NCBI RefSeq assembly: GCF_003150675.1
Contig: NZ_QGGB01000001.1
Location: 1 to 64,000, forward strand
Direction of reading: 5' to 3'
DNA from: Rhodohalobacter mucosus
GTDB taxonomy: Bacteria > Bacteroidota > Rhodothermia > Balneolales > Balneolaceae
DNA length: 64,000 nucleotides
The notes under the pieces: generated by a model
Told to the model about the DNA's origin: nothing
What the model saw: only the letters and a program-made list of their open reading frames with translations
Database searches by the model: none
Shown: positions 47,601-55,300 of the stretch, piece by piece
Numbering within the stretch: the stretch's first letter is position 1
How the letters are laid out: every line of letters begins with the position of its first letter
Position numbers and translations under genes: made by a program

Positions 47601-47736
47601 AAAGAATGTGTTCACCGTCGGGCGTAAGGGTTGGGTGGGATGTGAAGTAGGGCGCATCGACCTGAGCGGCGGCCGGATTCATATTAATAAACAGGAACAA
47701 AGAGGCGGTAAAGATGGAAAAAAGAGTTCTGAACAT
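44602..47736 (-). CDS. Tricorn-like S41 serine protease
   Basis: A periplasmic protease. The ATG at 47736 (MFRTLFSIFTASLFL) is preferred to the TTG at 47748; the signal peptide ends around AAAQ. Residues about 30-560 hold WD40/TolB-like propeller repeats (for example LTPDGEHILFSYESDLWMV and FSPDDRFILYTA). A PDZ domain (VKRIVRQSPAWHHAETIEPG with GDRLVRVNG) follows, and then the S41/tricorn catalytic part: GEVNSSHVGFS (His), DLRYNTGG and INQQSLSDAEM (Ser). About 1044 residues fits the family. It probably trims peptides in the periplasm. No associated gene identifies a target. Confidence 0.88.
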   Translation of the reverse strand: MFRTLFSIFTASLFLFINMNPAAAQVDAPYFTSHPTLTPDGEHILFSYESDLWMVPSQGGQAVRLTAMDGIETRPEVSPDGQWVAFSSEQYGNMDVYIMPIEGGEIRQLTFHQAADEVEGWSWDSQTIHFTSSRENRFSTWQISLNGGTPARVFSHYHNTDHNAAAHPDGRIFFNTSWESKNQAHRKRYRGSFAPQIESWNPETGKYEVHTDFNGKDMWPAIDRTGTIYFVSDEHNGEYNLYRLTAGGKERLTSFPTSIKHPSVSANGEKVVFTRDYRLWVFDTALAEASLAEVRLAGNSTLSQMQDFSVSGNISGFDVSPDKKKLAFVSRGELFVSDADGRFIRRLDTAKEGRVMEVKWQADNKTLLFTQTWNGYQNLYRIAADGSAAEEQLTEDMQNNRSLSLNGDRTKGVYLSGRGEVRLLDVETGDSETVVEDEIWDIRASAPSFSPDDRFILYTAYRDFEQSLFLYDTEEERVIQITDTFVSETSPVWSPDGRYIYFQTNRTEPSFPYGMRDADIYRIALDRIEPEFRSDRISKLFEEDGEESEKDSVVTVTIREEGLDDRWEQVGQSFGTQSSPFVTLDGEKTVVLYRSNHDEGRTAWWKTTFEPFESPKTEKIGGTESWSGSIVEAGGSHWVLLGGEIHKMNVSAGTVEKIETRHTFRRNLRDEFTQMFEEMWANFEANFYIETFHGTDWEEVREQYRAFLPHVRTRDNLRELKNDMLGEVNSSHVGFSSSGDEEDVYYGTMTQATGILFEPDDPYVVKRIVRQSPAWHHAETIEPGDRLVRVNGTDVDPNVNRESYFSAPSGDEEITLAFDRGRNSYEIKVEPASYFSIRNLLYDEWIDERQKLVDEASDERIAYVHMKNMGGGELQHFKEEMVSEGKRRDALILDLRYNTGGNVHDEVLRFLSQRPYLYWGYREGELATQSNFTPAAKPIVMLINQQSLSDAEMTAAGFRELGLGTLIGMETYRWIIFTSGRSLVDGSFYRLPSWGVYTLTGENLERTGVAPDIRINNSFSDRMSADDPQLNRAIQYIMEQLGEE

Positions 47737-47873
47737 GAGCAGGTTCAATCGTTTTGTTAAAGGTCTACGACGGAATATAGCAGAAATCGGTTGGGGAGGA
47801 AATTCCTGTTCAAACCATACGCTGCGGGTACCCGTTGTTCCGTGGCAATGAAGCTTTACGTTGAAGGTTCAGG

Positions 47874-49109
47874 TCAGCTTATTTCTGTTTTTTCAGGGTC
47901 TATTTCACCTGCTTTGATCAGGGAATATTTCGCAGCCACGGGCCCCAAAAGCTCGTGGATTACCACGGCACCCATAATCACAGCCAGAAGTAAATCAGAG
48001 ATTGCGGTAAAAGTATCCTGCTGGTAAATGCTTAAAACCAACCCGATTACGATACCCCCTTGAGGCAGTAATCCGCCCGCTGTATATTTTTGTATTGCAG
48101 GTTTTGCGCTGACTATTTTTGCACCCAGGCCCGCTCCCAGAAATTTCGCGACCGTTCTGAGAATTACAAACAGTACTATCAACAGTGTTGCCTGAGGAAT
48201 AGTTGAAATATTGAGCTGCATACCGCTCAGCAGAAAGAAGAAAAGAAAGATAAGATCCTCCGTATAGCGCTCAATAATTTCAAATATCACTTTCTGATTC
48301 CCCGACTTATTGACAACCACAATCCCCATGGTCATTGTAGCCAGAAGAAGATCTGCATGTATCGCTTTCGCCAATCCAACACAAAAAATAATCAGCGAAA
48401 ATATAATCACCACCCATTGTCCCTCACCTTCTACCTTGAAAAACTTCGCAATCGGATCAATGAAAAGCGCAACCACAATCCCGATAAGAATGGCGATCAC
48501 TATTTCATAGAGACCATTTAGCGCAGGATTTCCAAACAATCCGGCTTCGCCCCCCGCAAAGAAGAAAATTACGGTAATCGTAAGGCTGAACATCAACACA
48601 CCGAGTACGTCATCAAGCGCCGCTACACCCAGAATCGTATCCGATACTTTCCCTTTGGCTTTATATTGGTGCATCACGGCAAAGGTTGCCGCTGGCTCTG
48701 TGGGAATGGCCACCGCGCCCAGCAGAAGAGCCAGCATCAGAAGTGCAGTGGTATCGAAAGGGAGCGATGATGGAAAAACCAGCCCAATCCCCAAAACACC
48801 ACCGGCAACCAAAAACAAAGGAACCATGCTTGCCATCATGGTGATGCTGATAATTTCCTTTTCATGTTTTTTCACTTTGGACCATCGCAGTGCTCCCCCT
48901 ACCTCAAATGTGATGAAAGCCAGGCACACTTCCATGAGTGGAAAGGTTCTCTCCATAATGTCTGCCGGAACAAAATCGAAGGTATTTGGGCTGAAAAGGA
49001 TCCCTGTGGCAATGTACCCGATGATCCTGGGTAAGCCCATTTTGTCAAAAGCCCATCCGGCGGTGTACCCAATGATAAGAATCAAGCCAATTGTGAGCAG
49101 AATATTCAA
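47874..49109 (-). CDS. Cation:proton antiporter (CPA2 type)
   Basis: A polytopic membrane protein of 411 residues with about twelve hydrophobic helices. The N-terminus FDKMGLPRIIGYIATGILFS and the Asp-containing helices (FITFEVGGALRWSK; LGVAALDDVLGVLMFSLTIT) match KefB/NhaS3-like CPA2 antiporters that exchange Na+ or K+ for H+. No C-terminal RCK/TrkA domain is present. The start is TTG at 49109, preceded by a good Shine-Dalgarno-like GAGGG; an inverted repeat leader lies at 49131-49181. A role in salt or pH balance fits a halophilic organism. Confidence 0.88.
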   Translation of the reverse strand: MNILLTIGLILIIGYTAGWAFDKMGLPRIIGYIATGILFSPNTFDFVPADIMERTFPLMEVCLAFITFEVGGALRWSKVKKHEKEIISITMMASMVPLFLVAGGVLGIGLVFPSSLPFDTTALLMLALLLGAVAIPTEPAATFAVMHQYKAKGKVSDTILGVAALDDVLGVLMFSLTITVIFFFAGGEAGLFGNPALNGLYEIVIAILIGIVVALFIDPIAKFFKVEGEGQWVVIIFSLIIFCVGLAKAIHADLLLATMTMGIVVVNKSGNQKVIFEIIERYTEDLIFLFFFLLSGMQLNISTIPQATLLIVLFVILRTVAKFLGAGLGAKIVSAKPAIQKYTAGGLLPQGGIVIGLVLSIYQQDTFTAISDLLLAVIMGAVVIHELLGPVAAKYSLIKAGEIDPEKTEIS

Positions 49110-49130
49110 TGTGTATCCCTCATTTGAATG

Positions 49131-49181
49131 AGCTGATGATTTAGTTTTATCAGGCCAAATAACCTGAATTCGTCATCAGCT
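49131..49181 (-). promoter_or_regulatory. Nested hairpin in the leader of the antiporter gene
   Basis: AGCTGATGA (minus strand, 49181-49173) pairs with TCATCAGCT (49139-49131); inside, CAGG and CCTG form an inner stem around ttatttgg. The structure precedes the GAGGG ribosome-binding site and the TTG start at 49109 by about 22 bases. No riboswitch class could be assigned by eye. Confidence 0.45.
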
Positions 49182-49398
49182 TAAGCACTCTCACGTTCCG
49201 ATTCATGAAATATACCAAATTCATGCACTACCCTTCTGCTAAGCTATGTAAGCTACAAAATGCTCCTGTAGTTTGGATCATTCTGAAGAAAAGAAAGTAC
49301 TTCGAAGGACACTGAAAACGCATTACTTACCCATATTTTTCTTTGAGAAGAGACCGCAGCAATTGTGCCTGCCGAAATGATAACCATATAACGCCTGT

Positions 49399-51609
49399 TT
49401 AAAACTCCCACCGGAGCATCACATTCACATTGCGGCCGGGCATGGGGGCGTTGCGGTTTTCAACGCGGCTGAGGTGGTCGCGGTAGCGCTCGTTGAGCAG
49501 GTTGTCGAGGCGCATGCTGAGGGTAACTCCGTGGCCAAGCCGGTAGCCGGCATCTGCACCGATCAGTACATAGCCATCTGTCGGACGTTCATTTGGTGCG
49601 ACACGGTCCTGCCGGCTCACAATCCGTACGCGCGGACCCGCATGCCATTTTCCCTGTTCGGCCCTGAGGGAAGCGTAAACCCGGAACGGGGGAATAAAGG
49701 TAAGATCGTTGCGGTTGCCGGTATACTCGTACCCGCGCACATAATCGGCTCCCGCTTCCGCCGACAATGTCCGGCTAAGCCTGAGGCCTGCCATTATCTC
49801 GAAACCATAAAGGATTGCATCTTTGGATCCATACTCGAAAATCGGAAGTCCGGAGGGTTGATGTGTCTCACCCGTGGGAAAGAAATCAACGTAGTTGCTG
49901 ATTCGATTGGCAAAAAGAGAGATCTGCCAGCTGATCCGCTCGCCGCTGTAGTCTGCAAAGGCATCCGCACCCAGGCTGATTTCATTTTGCAGATTCGGGT
50001 TGCCGCGATCGAACGATCCGGCCGCCGCATGCGGGGCGAAGGAGTAGAGCTCCTCGATGGTAGGCGTGCGATAGGCTCGCGCCACCTGGAATCCGGTCGT
50101 AAAACGGTCACTTCGTGAGTAGTTCAGCCCCACTGCACCGGAAAAGATCAAGTCGGTTCGGTCTTCGAATATGGATGCATCCCTGAACAGTTCATTGGTT
50201 TTCACGCGCGTATCTTTCCACTCCATACGCAGTCCGGTTTTCATGGAGAGTGCATCGGTAAGCCCGATCTCCTCATAGATAAAGCCCGCCAGAAACGTAC
50301 CCGCTGCATTGGGAGTGAGTGCATCCCCTCCCCCAAGCTGCAGGGCCGACCGGTTAAAACTCAGCCCCAGGGCTCCCTCGAATGGGCCGGTTTTGCGATG
50401 GCGCAGGAGAAGGGAGCTGCTCAGCGTCTGCTGGGCAAAGGTTATCGCCACAAACTCCTCCACAGTGCCCTGCGGAACCCTGCTGATCTCCACTTCGTCG
50501 TGACTGTAGTCGCTGTAGTGCATACGCAGTTCCGCATGCTCAAAAAAGCGGTCCATATCCATGGTTGATATGCTCTGGATGTTGAGACGGTTCATGCGGA
50601 TTTCGATCGACTCGTTCAGATCATCAATCATTTCCGGCAGACCATAATCAAAGTTCATACCGGTGATAGAGAGGCCCGTCTCCACGGGGCCTAATCGATA
50701 TCCCAGCCCGCCTCCAAAGCTGAGGTTTCGAAGCGCCGTATCGGGAAGCGTACCATCCGGCGTGGTGAGATCACCGCCGTTTCGGTAGATCATGCGTCCG
50801 GTCACCGCAAACCGGTCGGTTCCGTAGCGCGTGCTTACGAGTCCTGCCCCCATGCTGTTCATGCTGGAAACGTGGGAGGCAAGCGCCGAACGGGAACCGG
50901 GATCCCACTCACGCGGCATATCGGCGCTAAATAGATTCACCACCCCGCCAATGGCGCCGGAACCATACATCAGGCTTGCAGGGCCGCGCACCACTTCCAC
51001 GCGGTCCATAGCCAGGGGATCCAGGCCTACGGCATGGTCAACGGCAGTACCCGAGAGGTCGCCCATGCGTTCACCGTTTTGCAATACAAGCACCCGGTCG
51101 CCATCAAAACCACGGATAACGGGACGTGCCGGGGCCGAACCGAAGGAGCGGGTAGTCACGCCCGGATTGCCGTCCAGGATCTCTCCCAAGCTGGGCGCAG
51201 CACGCTGCTGCAGCTGCTCAGCACTGAGCGACTGTGCCGGCTGGTACTGAACCGAGCGTCCGATCGGGGAGGCGGTTACGATGACATCGTCCGATTGTAC
51301 CACTGAGGCACGGAGTTCAAAGACAGCTTCTTCTTCCGAAGGATGACTGATCTCCACAATGAGCGGCTCAAAGCCCAAAGAGCGCACTTCTAAGGTCCAT
51401 TTTCCGTGATCCAGATTTTCCAGTGAAAACCGCCCGCTGTCATCAGCCGATGCGCCTTTTTGCAGAGCTTCAATGAAAACGGTGGCCCCCGGAACAGGCT
51501 CTCCGCTTCCGGTTTCCACAACGGTACCTGAAAAGGCTGTTTGTGCATGAGCACTGAACTCGTTAAGATTCAATAGTGTACAAAAAAGTAAAGCGTATAG
51601 CGGTTTCAT
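49399..51609 (-). CDS. TonB-dependent receptor, metal-uptake (ZnuD-like) type
   Basis: An outer-membrane TonB-dependent transporter. The ATG at 51609 (MKPLYALLFCTLL) is preferred over an upstream in-frame ATG at 51672; it gives 736 residues with a signal peptide ending SAHAQ. A CarboxypepD_reg-like domain (about 25-105; GTVVETGSGEPVPGATV) precedes the plug with QNGERMGDLSGTAVDHAVGL and DRVEVVRGPASLMYGSGAIG, which resembles zinc/copper receptors of the ZnuD group. A 22-strand barrel ends in FMLRWEF-type (VMLRWEF). The substrate is inferred, not proven. A candidate operator lies at 51685-51700 and a remnant of a regulator gene upstream of it. Confidence 0.85.
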   Translation of the reverse strand: MKPLYALLFCTLLNLNEFSAHAQTAFSGTVVETGSGEPVPGATVFIEALQKGASADDSGRFSLENLDHGKWTLEVRSLGFEPLIVEISHPSEEEAVFELRASVVQSDDVIVTASPIGRSVQYQPAQSLSAEQLQQRAAPSLGEILDGNPGVTTRSFGSAPARPVIRGFDGDRVLVLQNGERMGDLSGTAVDHAVGLDPLAMDRVEVVRGPASLMYGSGAIGGVVNLFSADMPREWDPGSRSALASHVSSMNSMGAGLVSTRYGTDRFAVTGRMIYRNGGDLTTPDGTLPDTALRNLSFGGGLGYRLGPVETGLSITGMNFDYGLPEMIDDLNESIEIRMNRLNIQSISTMDMDRFFEHAELRMHYSDYSHDEVEISRVPQGTVEEFVAITFAQQTLSSSLLLRHRKTGPFEGALGLSFNRSALQLGGGDALTPNAAGTFLAGFIYEEIGLTDALSMKTGLRMEWKDTRVKTNELFRDASIFEDRTDLIFSGAVGLNYSRSDRFTTGFQVARAYRTPTIEELYSFAPHAAAGSFDRGNPNLQNEISLGADAFADYSGERISWQISLFANRISNYVDFFPTGETHQPSGLPIFEYGSKDAILYGFEIMAGLRLSRTLSAEAGADYVRGYEYTGNRNDLTFIPPFRVYASLRAEQGKWHAGPRVRIVSRQDRVAPNERPTDGYVLIGADAGYRLGHGVTLSMRLDNLLNERYRDHLSRVENRNAPMPGRNVNVMLRWEF

Positions 51610-51684
51610 AATCCTTTCTGATGTGAATGAAGCAGTTTGTATACCGGAGGCTGCCGTCCGAATCATGCACAAATTTAAATAATA

Positions 51685-51700
51685 TTTAGCCTAAGCTAAA
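51685..51700. promoter_or_regulatory. Candidate metal-regulator operator of the TonB receptor
   Basis: TTTAGC-CTAA-GCTAAA is a perfect 6+4+6 palindrome in an AT-rich promoter region, 76-91 bp upstream of the receptor ATG (51609). It is similar in style to metalloregulator boxes (TTAGGCTAA-like half sites of DtxR/MntR-type proteins), but the responsible protein is unknown. Confidence 0.5.
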
Positions 51701-51800
51701 AATAAAATTTGAAAGACTAACACCTCGGTCTGGATATGAAATATGGCCGAAATAGGTCGCTTAAAGCAGGAAAAAGATAAGTGCGGAGCAGTGAACCCGT

Positions 51801-51911
51801 TTACGCAGTGTGGCTCTCGACACAGACCTGGCACTCCACCCACTCTTCGCCTGGAATGTGCTCGATGGCTTCCGGGCTGTTGCCCTTCTCAAATGCAGGT
51901 TTAAACAGAAC
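51801..51911 (-). pseudogene. Truncated remnant of the RHH-zinc-ribbon regulator gene
   Basis: The minus-strand frame ending at the TAA at 51801-51803 reads VLFKPAFEKGNSPEAIEHIP, then GEEWVECQVCVESHTA. It matches residues 76-107 of the regulator encoded at 60812-61144 with 28 of 32 identities (differences V/A, S/G, T/Q, R/V), including one CxxC pair of its zinc ribbon. An in-frame stop lies a few codons upstream and no start exists, so about 75 N-terminal residues with the DNA-binding domain are missing. It is a decayed duplicate located just upstream of the TonB receptor promoter. Confidence 0.8.
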
Positions 51912-51962
51912 ATCTCTAAATCGCTTTTAATGATCAATCGCCAGAACAACACGATGATCACG

Positions 51963-52007
51963 CTGAGTGTCCTGAGTGTCCTGAGTGTCCTGAGTGTCCT
52001 GAGTGTA
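51963..52007. repeat. 9-bp tandem repeat CTGAGTGTC
   Basis: Four perfect copies of CTGAGTGTC (51963-51998) plus a fifth ending in A (51999-52007). A 12-bp perfect palindrome, CGACACGTGTCG, lies at 52062-52073. The stretch is in the gene-poor region between the regulator remnant and a truncated gene. Confidence 0.85.
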
Positions 52008-52161
52008 TTTTAAAAAACATGTCAAAATAGACCTTTGCTAAAGTGCATCTTTACGATCGAACGACACGTGTCGATTTGTAACGATATATCAGGGCTGCCT
52101 TTCTAATCAGTTCATACATTTTTCATTTTACCTCCGAGGCCCTCCTTCAAACGTCGTTTAG

Positions 52162-52614
52162 CTAATCACTGAGGCAGTACAGGAAGCATGGGGACAAGGG
52201 ATTGTAGAAATTGGGCAGGCTTACAAGAACAATGAAGATTATCGTGAAGTGGCATCCAACCACGTACGGGAATTCTACGCCTATGGAGATGAAACCATTC
52301 TGTTCAAACCTACTCTGGCATCAGAAGATCAGTTCCGTGAAGATTTTGATCAGGCACTGAGTTATTTCGTCGGTACTGAGGGTACGGAGGATGGTGGGTT
52401 TGCCATTGCTCCATATACCAATGTGCGATGGGAAAATGAGGGTACGGTTATTGACGAAGATGGAGACATGGCGGTGGCCATGGGCAACTATTTCTTAACC
52501 GGAACCGACGGTAGCGAAACCAAAGATGAGTATTCATTTGCCTATATGAAAGATGATGATGGCAACCTGCGAATAATCCTTCATCATAGATCATTACACT
52601 ACTCTCCAAGCTAA
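52162..52614 (+). pseudogene. 5'-truncated exported NTF2-like gene
   Basis: In-frame coding homology starts directly after a TAG at 52159: LITEAVQEAWGQGIVEIGQA continues into YKNNEDYREVASNHVREFYA. This matches a family of about 170 residues often labelled 'phosphoribosyl-AMP cyclohydrolase' in databases but looking like an NTF2-type fold (C-terminus RIILHHRSLHYSPS). No start codon precedes it within the open frame; the first possible start, GTG 52249, would cut the homology by about 29 residues. No signal peptide can be found in other frames upstream. So either the 5' end was lost or the start is non-standard. Confidence 0.6.
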
Positions 52615-52846
52615 TAATTTTCAGATTTACTGTATGATCACATTGGGCGCGGTTCCTTTTTAAAGGCATCGCACCCATTATTACAACATCTGAATAACAT
52701 CTGAGATCAGAACTTTCGCAACCCGAAAAGTAAAATTCGGTTAATAGATTGAACAATTCGTCGGAAATTGATTCAAATTTGAACGCTGTGCCTTATTTTC
52801 GACTTTTAAATTTTGACGTAAATCCTTCAACCAAATCAACTACCTC

Positions 52847-55234
52847 ATGAAGAGTTTATCCATGTTCCTTTTTATGTTTCTTACACCGATGCTTACGCTT
52901 TCGGCACAAACGATGGCAGGCGGACAATTCAGCGAGATGCGAGGCTTTGCTCAGGCCGTGGCGGTGTCAGATGGGAATATTTTTATAGGTGAACCCCAGA
53001 ATGTGCACAGGGCGGGTGTTGTCTATGTGTTTGGCCAAGCTGAGGGTGAATGGATCTCTCAGGCCGAATTGATGGCATCGGGCGGCGAGATTGAAGACCG
53101 CTTTGGCACCTCACTCTCGGTTGACGCCAACCGGATTTTTATTGGAGCTCCCGGCCTGAGTGGAAGCGATGGTGCAGCCTACCTGTTTGAAAACGCGGAG
53201 GGTTCATGGAGTGAAACGGCACGAATGGCGCTGCCATACGGAGCCAATGGAAGCCGGTTTGGAGAAAGCGTTCTGATTCACGGAGATCACGCATTTGTCG
53301 GTGCACCCGGCTACAATGAAGAACTTGGAGCCGTCTTCGTATACCGTCTCGGAGATGAAGGCTGGTCGCAGACGTCAATCATTGCTAGCCCGGATACATC
53401 TGCCGAAAGTGGTTTTGGCTCCACACTATCTTTTGACGGTTCAAATCTGGCAATAGCCGCTCCACAACAGGGTGGCGGTGCCGTTTATATCTACAGTGAA
53501 GAGGGCAATACGTGGAACGAGAGGACGATGCTCACAAACAATCAACCAGACAGCAGGGCACGATTCGGGTCAGCTATGCTGATGCGCGACTCCCACCTGT
53601 TTATCGGCTCACCACGGGAAAATACAGCTTCAGGTGCAGTTTATCACTATCAGAAAGATGAGGAGTCGGGTAACTGGACACAGACAGGGCGCCTGCTTGC
53701 ATTTGATGCTCAGCCACGATACCAGTTTGGAAGCTCAATTACATGGACAAACAATGGACTCTGGATCGGAGCTCCCAACGCTGACGGAGGCCGCGGACTT
53801 GTTTATCAATTCAGCCAAAATGAGGAGGCAGATGGATGGTCTGGTGTTCAGGTAGTGACGCTCCCGGAGAGTTCACCCGGCGACGATTTCGCCGCGACAC
53901 TGGCTGCCGATAGATCACTTGCCGTAGCAGGCTTGACGGGCGCTGACTACGGTGCAGGTTCGGCCGCAATTCTTCAGCAAAGCGAGAATGGAGAGTGGAT
54001 TGCACAGAACATCGTGATTGGCACCTCAGATGCGGTACTGCAGCGTGTAACAAACGGCAGAGTTGAATGCCAGGATGGACAGGCCACTCTCTTCGGATGC
54101 GATAATGTGGATCTGATCTCATTCCTGCCGGTACATGAAATTGGCGGTAACCGCGGCGTTCGCCTGAACGATATGTGGGGCTGGACAGATCCGTTGACTG
54201 ATCGCGAATATGCTATCGTTGGGCGCAACGAGGGAACCTCTTTTGTGGATGTAACCGATCCGTACAATCCGGTTTACATCGGCAACCTTCAAATGCCGGA
54301 GACGGCCGTTCAGAGCGTGTGGCGCGACATGAAGGTATATAAAGATCATGTGTTTATTGTGGCCGATAATGCCCGCGATCACGGAATGCAGGTGCTGGAC
54401 CTGGCGCTGTTGCGAGAGTTTAGCGGCGAACCGATCGAATTTGAGGAGACAGCACACTACCGCAATATCCGAAGTGCACACAATATTGTGATCAATGAGG
54501 ATACGGGCTATGCTTACATCGTAGGCAGCAGCGGCGGGGGCGAAACCTGTGGCGGCGGACTGCACATGGTAAATATTCAAGATCCCGTGAATCCCACTTT
54601 TGAGGGTTGCTTTGCCGATGCCACAACAGGACGAAGCGGAACGGGCTACAGCCATGATGCGCAGTGCGTGATTTATGACGGACCGGATGAGGAGCATAAG
54701 GGCAAGGAGATCTGCATCGGATCCAACGAGACCGCAATCAGCGTTGCGGACGTGACCGATAAAGATAACCCGATTCCGCTCTCAACGGCCTCTTACCCGG
54801 ATTACGGTTACGTGCACCAGGGCTGGCTGACCGAAGACCACCGCTACTTTTTTCAAAACGATGAGCTGGATGAGCTGACGGGTGCGGTAGACAGAACCCG
54901 GACACTGGTTTGGGATCTTGCCGATCTGGATGATCCACAGTTTGTTCGTGAATTCTTTATCGATACACCTTCATCTGATCACAACCTTTACATCAAGGAC
55001 AACCTGATGTACCAATCCAATTACGTGAGCGGACTGCAGGTTGTAGATGTCTCGGATCCTGCCAATCCGAAGCATGTGGCTTCATTCGATACCCATCCGT
55101 TTACACCAGACAGCCCCGGTTTCTCCGGAACCTGGAGCAATTATCCTTATTTCAAAAGCGGAATCGTTGTTATGACCAGCGGAAGGGAGGGGCTCTTTAT
55201 CCTGGACGTACAGCCACAGGTAAATCTACCCTAA
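52847..55234 (+). CDS. Secreted choice-of-anchor B protein with N-terminal FG-GAP-like repeats
   Basis: 795 residues with a signal peptide (residues 1-21, ending TLSAQT). The first half (about 25-400) consists of six or so repeats of about 50 residues with FGTSLSVDANRIFIGAPG-type sequence, a beta-propeller resembling FG-GAP domains. The second half (about 420-790) is the 'choice-of-anchor B' LVIVD-type propeller, with ISFLPVHEIGGNRGVRLNDM, GTSFVDVTDPYNPVYIG and SYPDYGYVHQGWLTEDHRYF. The sorting domain normally attached to this family is absent at the C-terminus (…DVQPQVNLP). First of three propeller genes. Function unknown. Confidence 0.75.
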   Translation: MKSLSMFLFMFLTPMLTLSAQTMAGGQFSEMRGFAQAVAVSDGNIFIGEPQNVHRAGVVYVFGQAEGEWISQAELMASGGEIEDRFGTSLSVDANRIFIGAPGLSGSDGAAYLFENAEGSWSETARMALPYGANGSRFGESVLIHGDHAFVGAPGYNEELGAVFVYRLGDEGWSQTSIIASPDTSAESGFGSTLSFDGSNLAIAAPQQGGGAVYIYSEEGNTWNERTMLTNNQPDSRARFGSAMLMRDSHLFIGSPRENTASGAVYHYQKDEESGNWTQTGRLLAFDAQPRYQFGSSITWTNNGLWIGAPNADGGRGLVYQFSQNEEADGWSGVQVVTLPESSPGDDFAATLAADRSLAVAGLTGADYGAGSAAILQQSENGEWIAQNIVIGTSDAVLQRVTNGRVECQDGQATLFGCDNVDLISFLPVHEIGGNRGVRLNDMWGWTDPLTDREYAIVGRNEGTSFVDVTDPYNPVYIGNLQMPETAVQSVWRDMKVYKDHVFIVADNARDHGMQVLDLALLREFSGEPIEFEETAHYRNIRSAHNIVINEDTGYAYIVGSSGGGETCGGGLHMVNIQDPVNPTFEGCFADATTGRSGTGYSHDAQCVIYDGPDEEHKGKEICIGSNETAISVADVTDKDNPIPLSTASYPDYGYVHQGWLTEDHRYFFQNDELDELTGAVDRTRTLVWDLADLDDPQFVREFFIDTPSSDHNLYIKDNLMYQSNYVSGLQVVDVSDPANPKHVASFDTHPFTPDSPGFSGTWSNYPYFKSGIVVMTSGREGLFILDVQPQVNLP

Positions 55235-55300
55235 GCACCGGCAGCTGCAAAAACCGGCTTCGGGACCACGGAGCCGGGCAACCCATAACATTCAACAGAT

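Noticed and set aside
47749-47873. Additional small gene between the tricorn-like protease and the antiporter
   Set aside because: No frame with a start and acceptable length; spacer only.
49182-49398. Spacer between the antiporter leader and the TonB receptor
   Set aside because: Inspected for a small gene or terminator; nothing convincing seen.
51761-51961. A 66-codon minus-strand open frame (MIIVLFWRLII...)
   Set aside because: The frame that matches a known protein (the regulator tail) is a different one; this frame is a shadow of the remnant.
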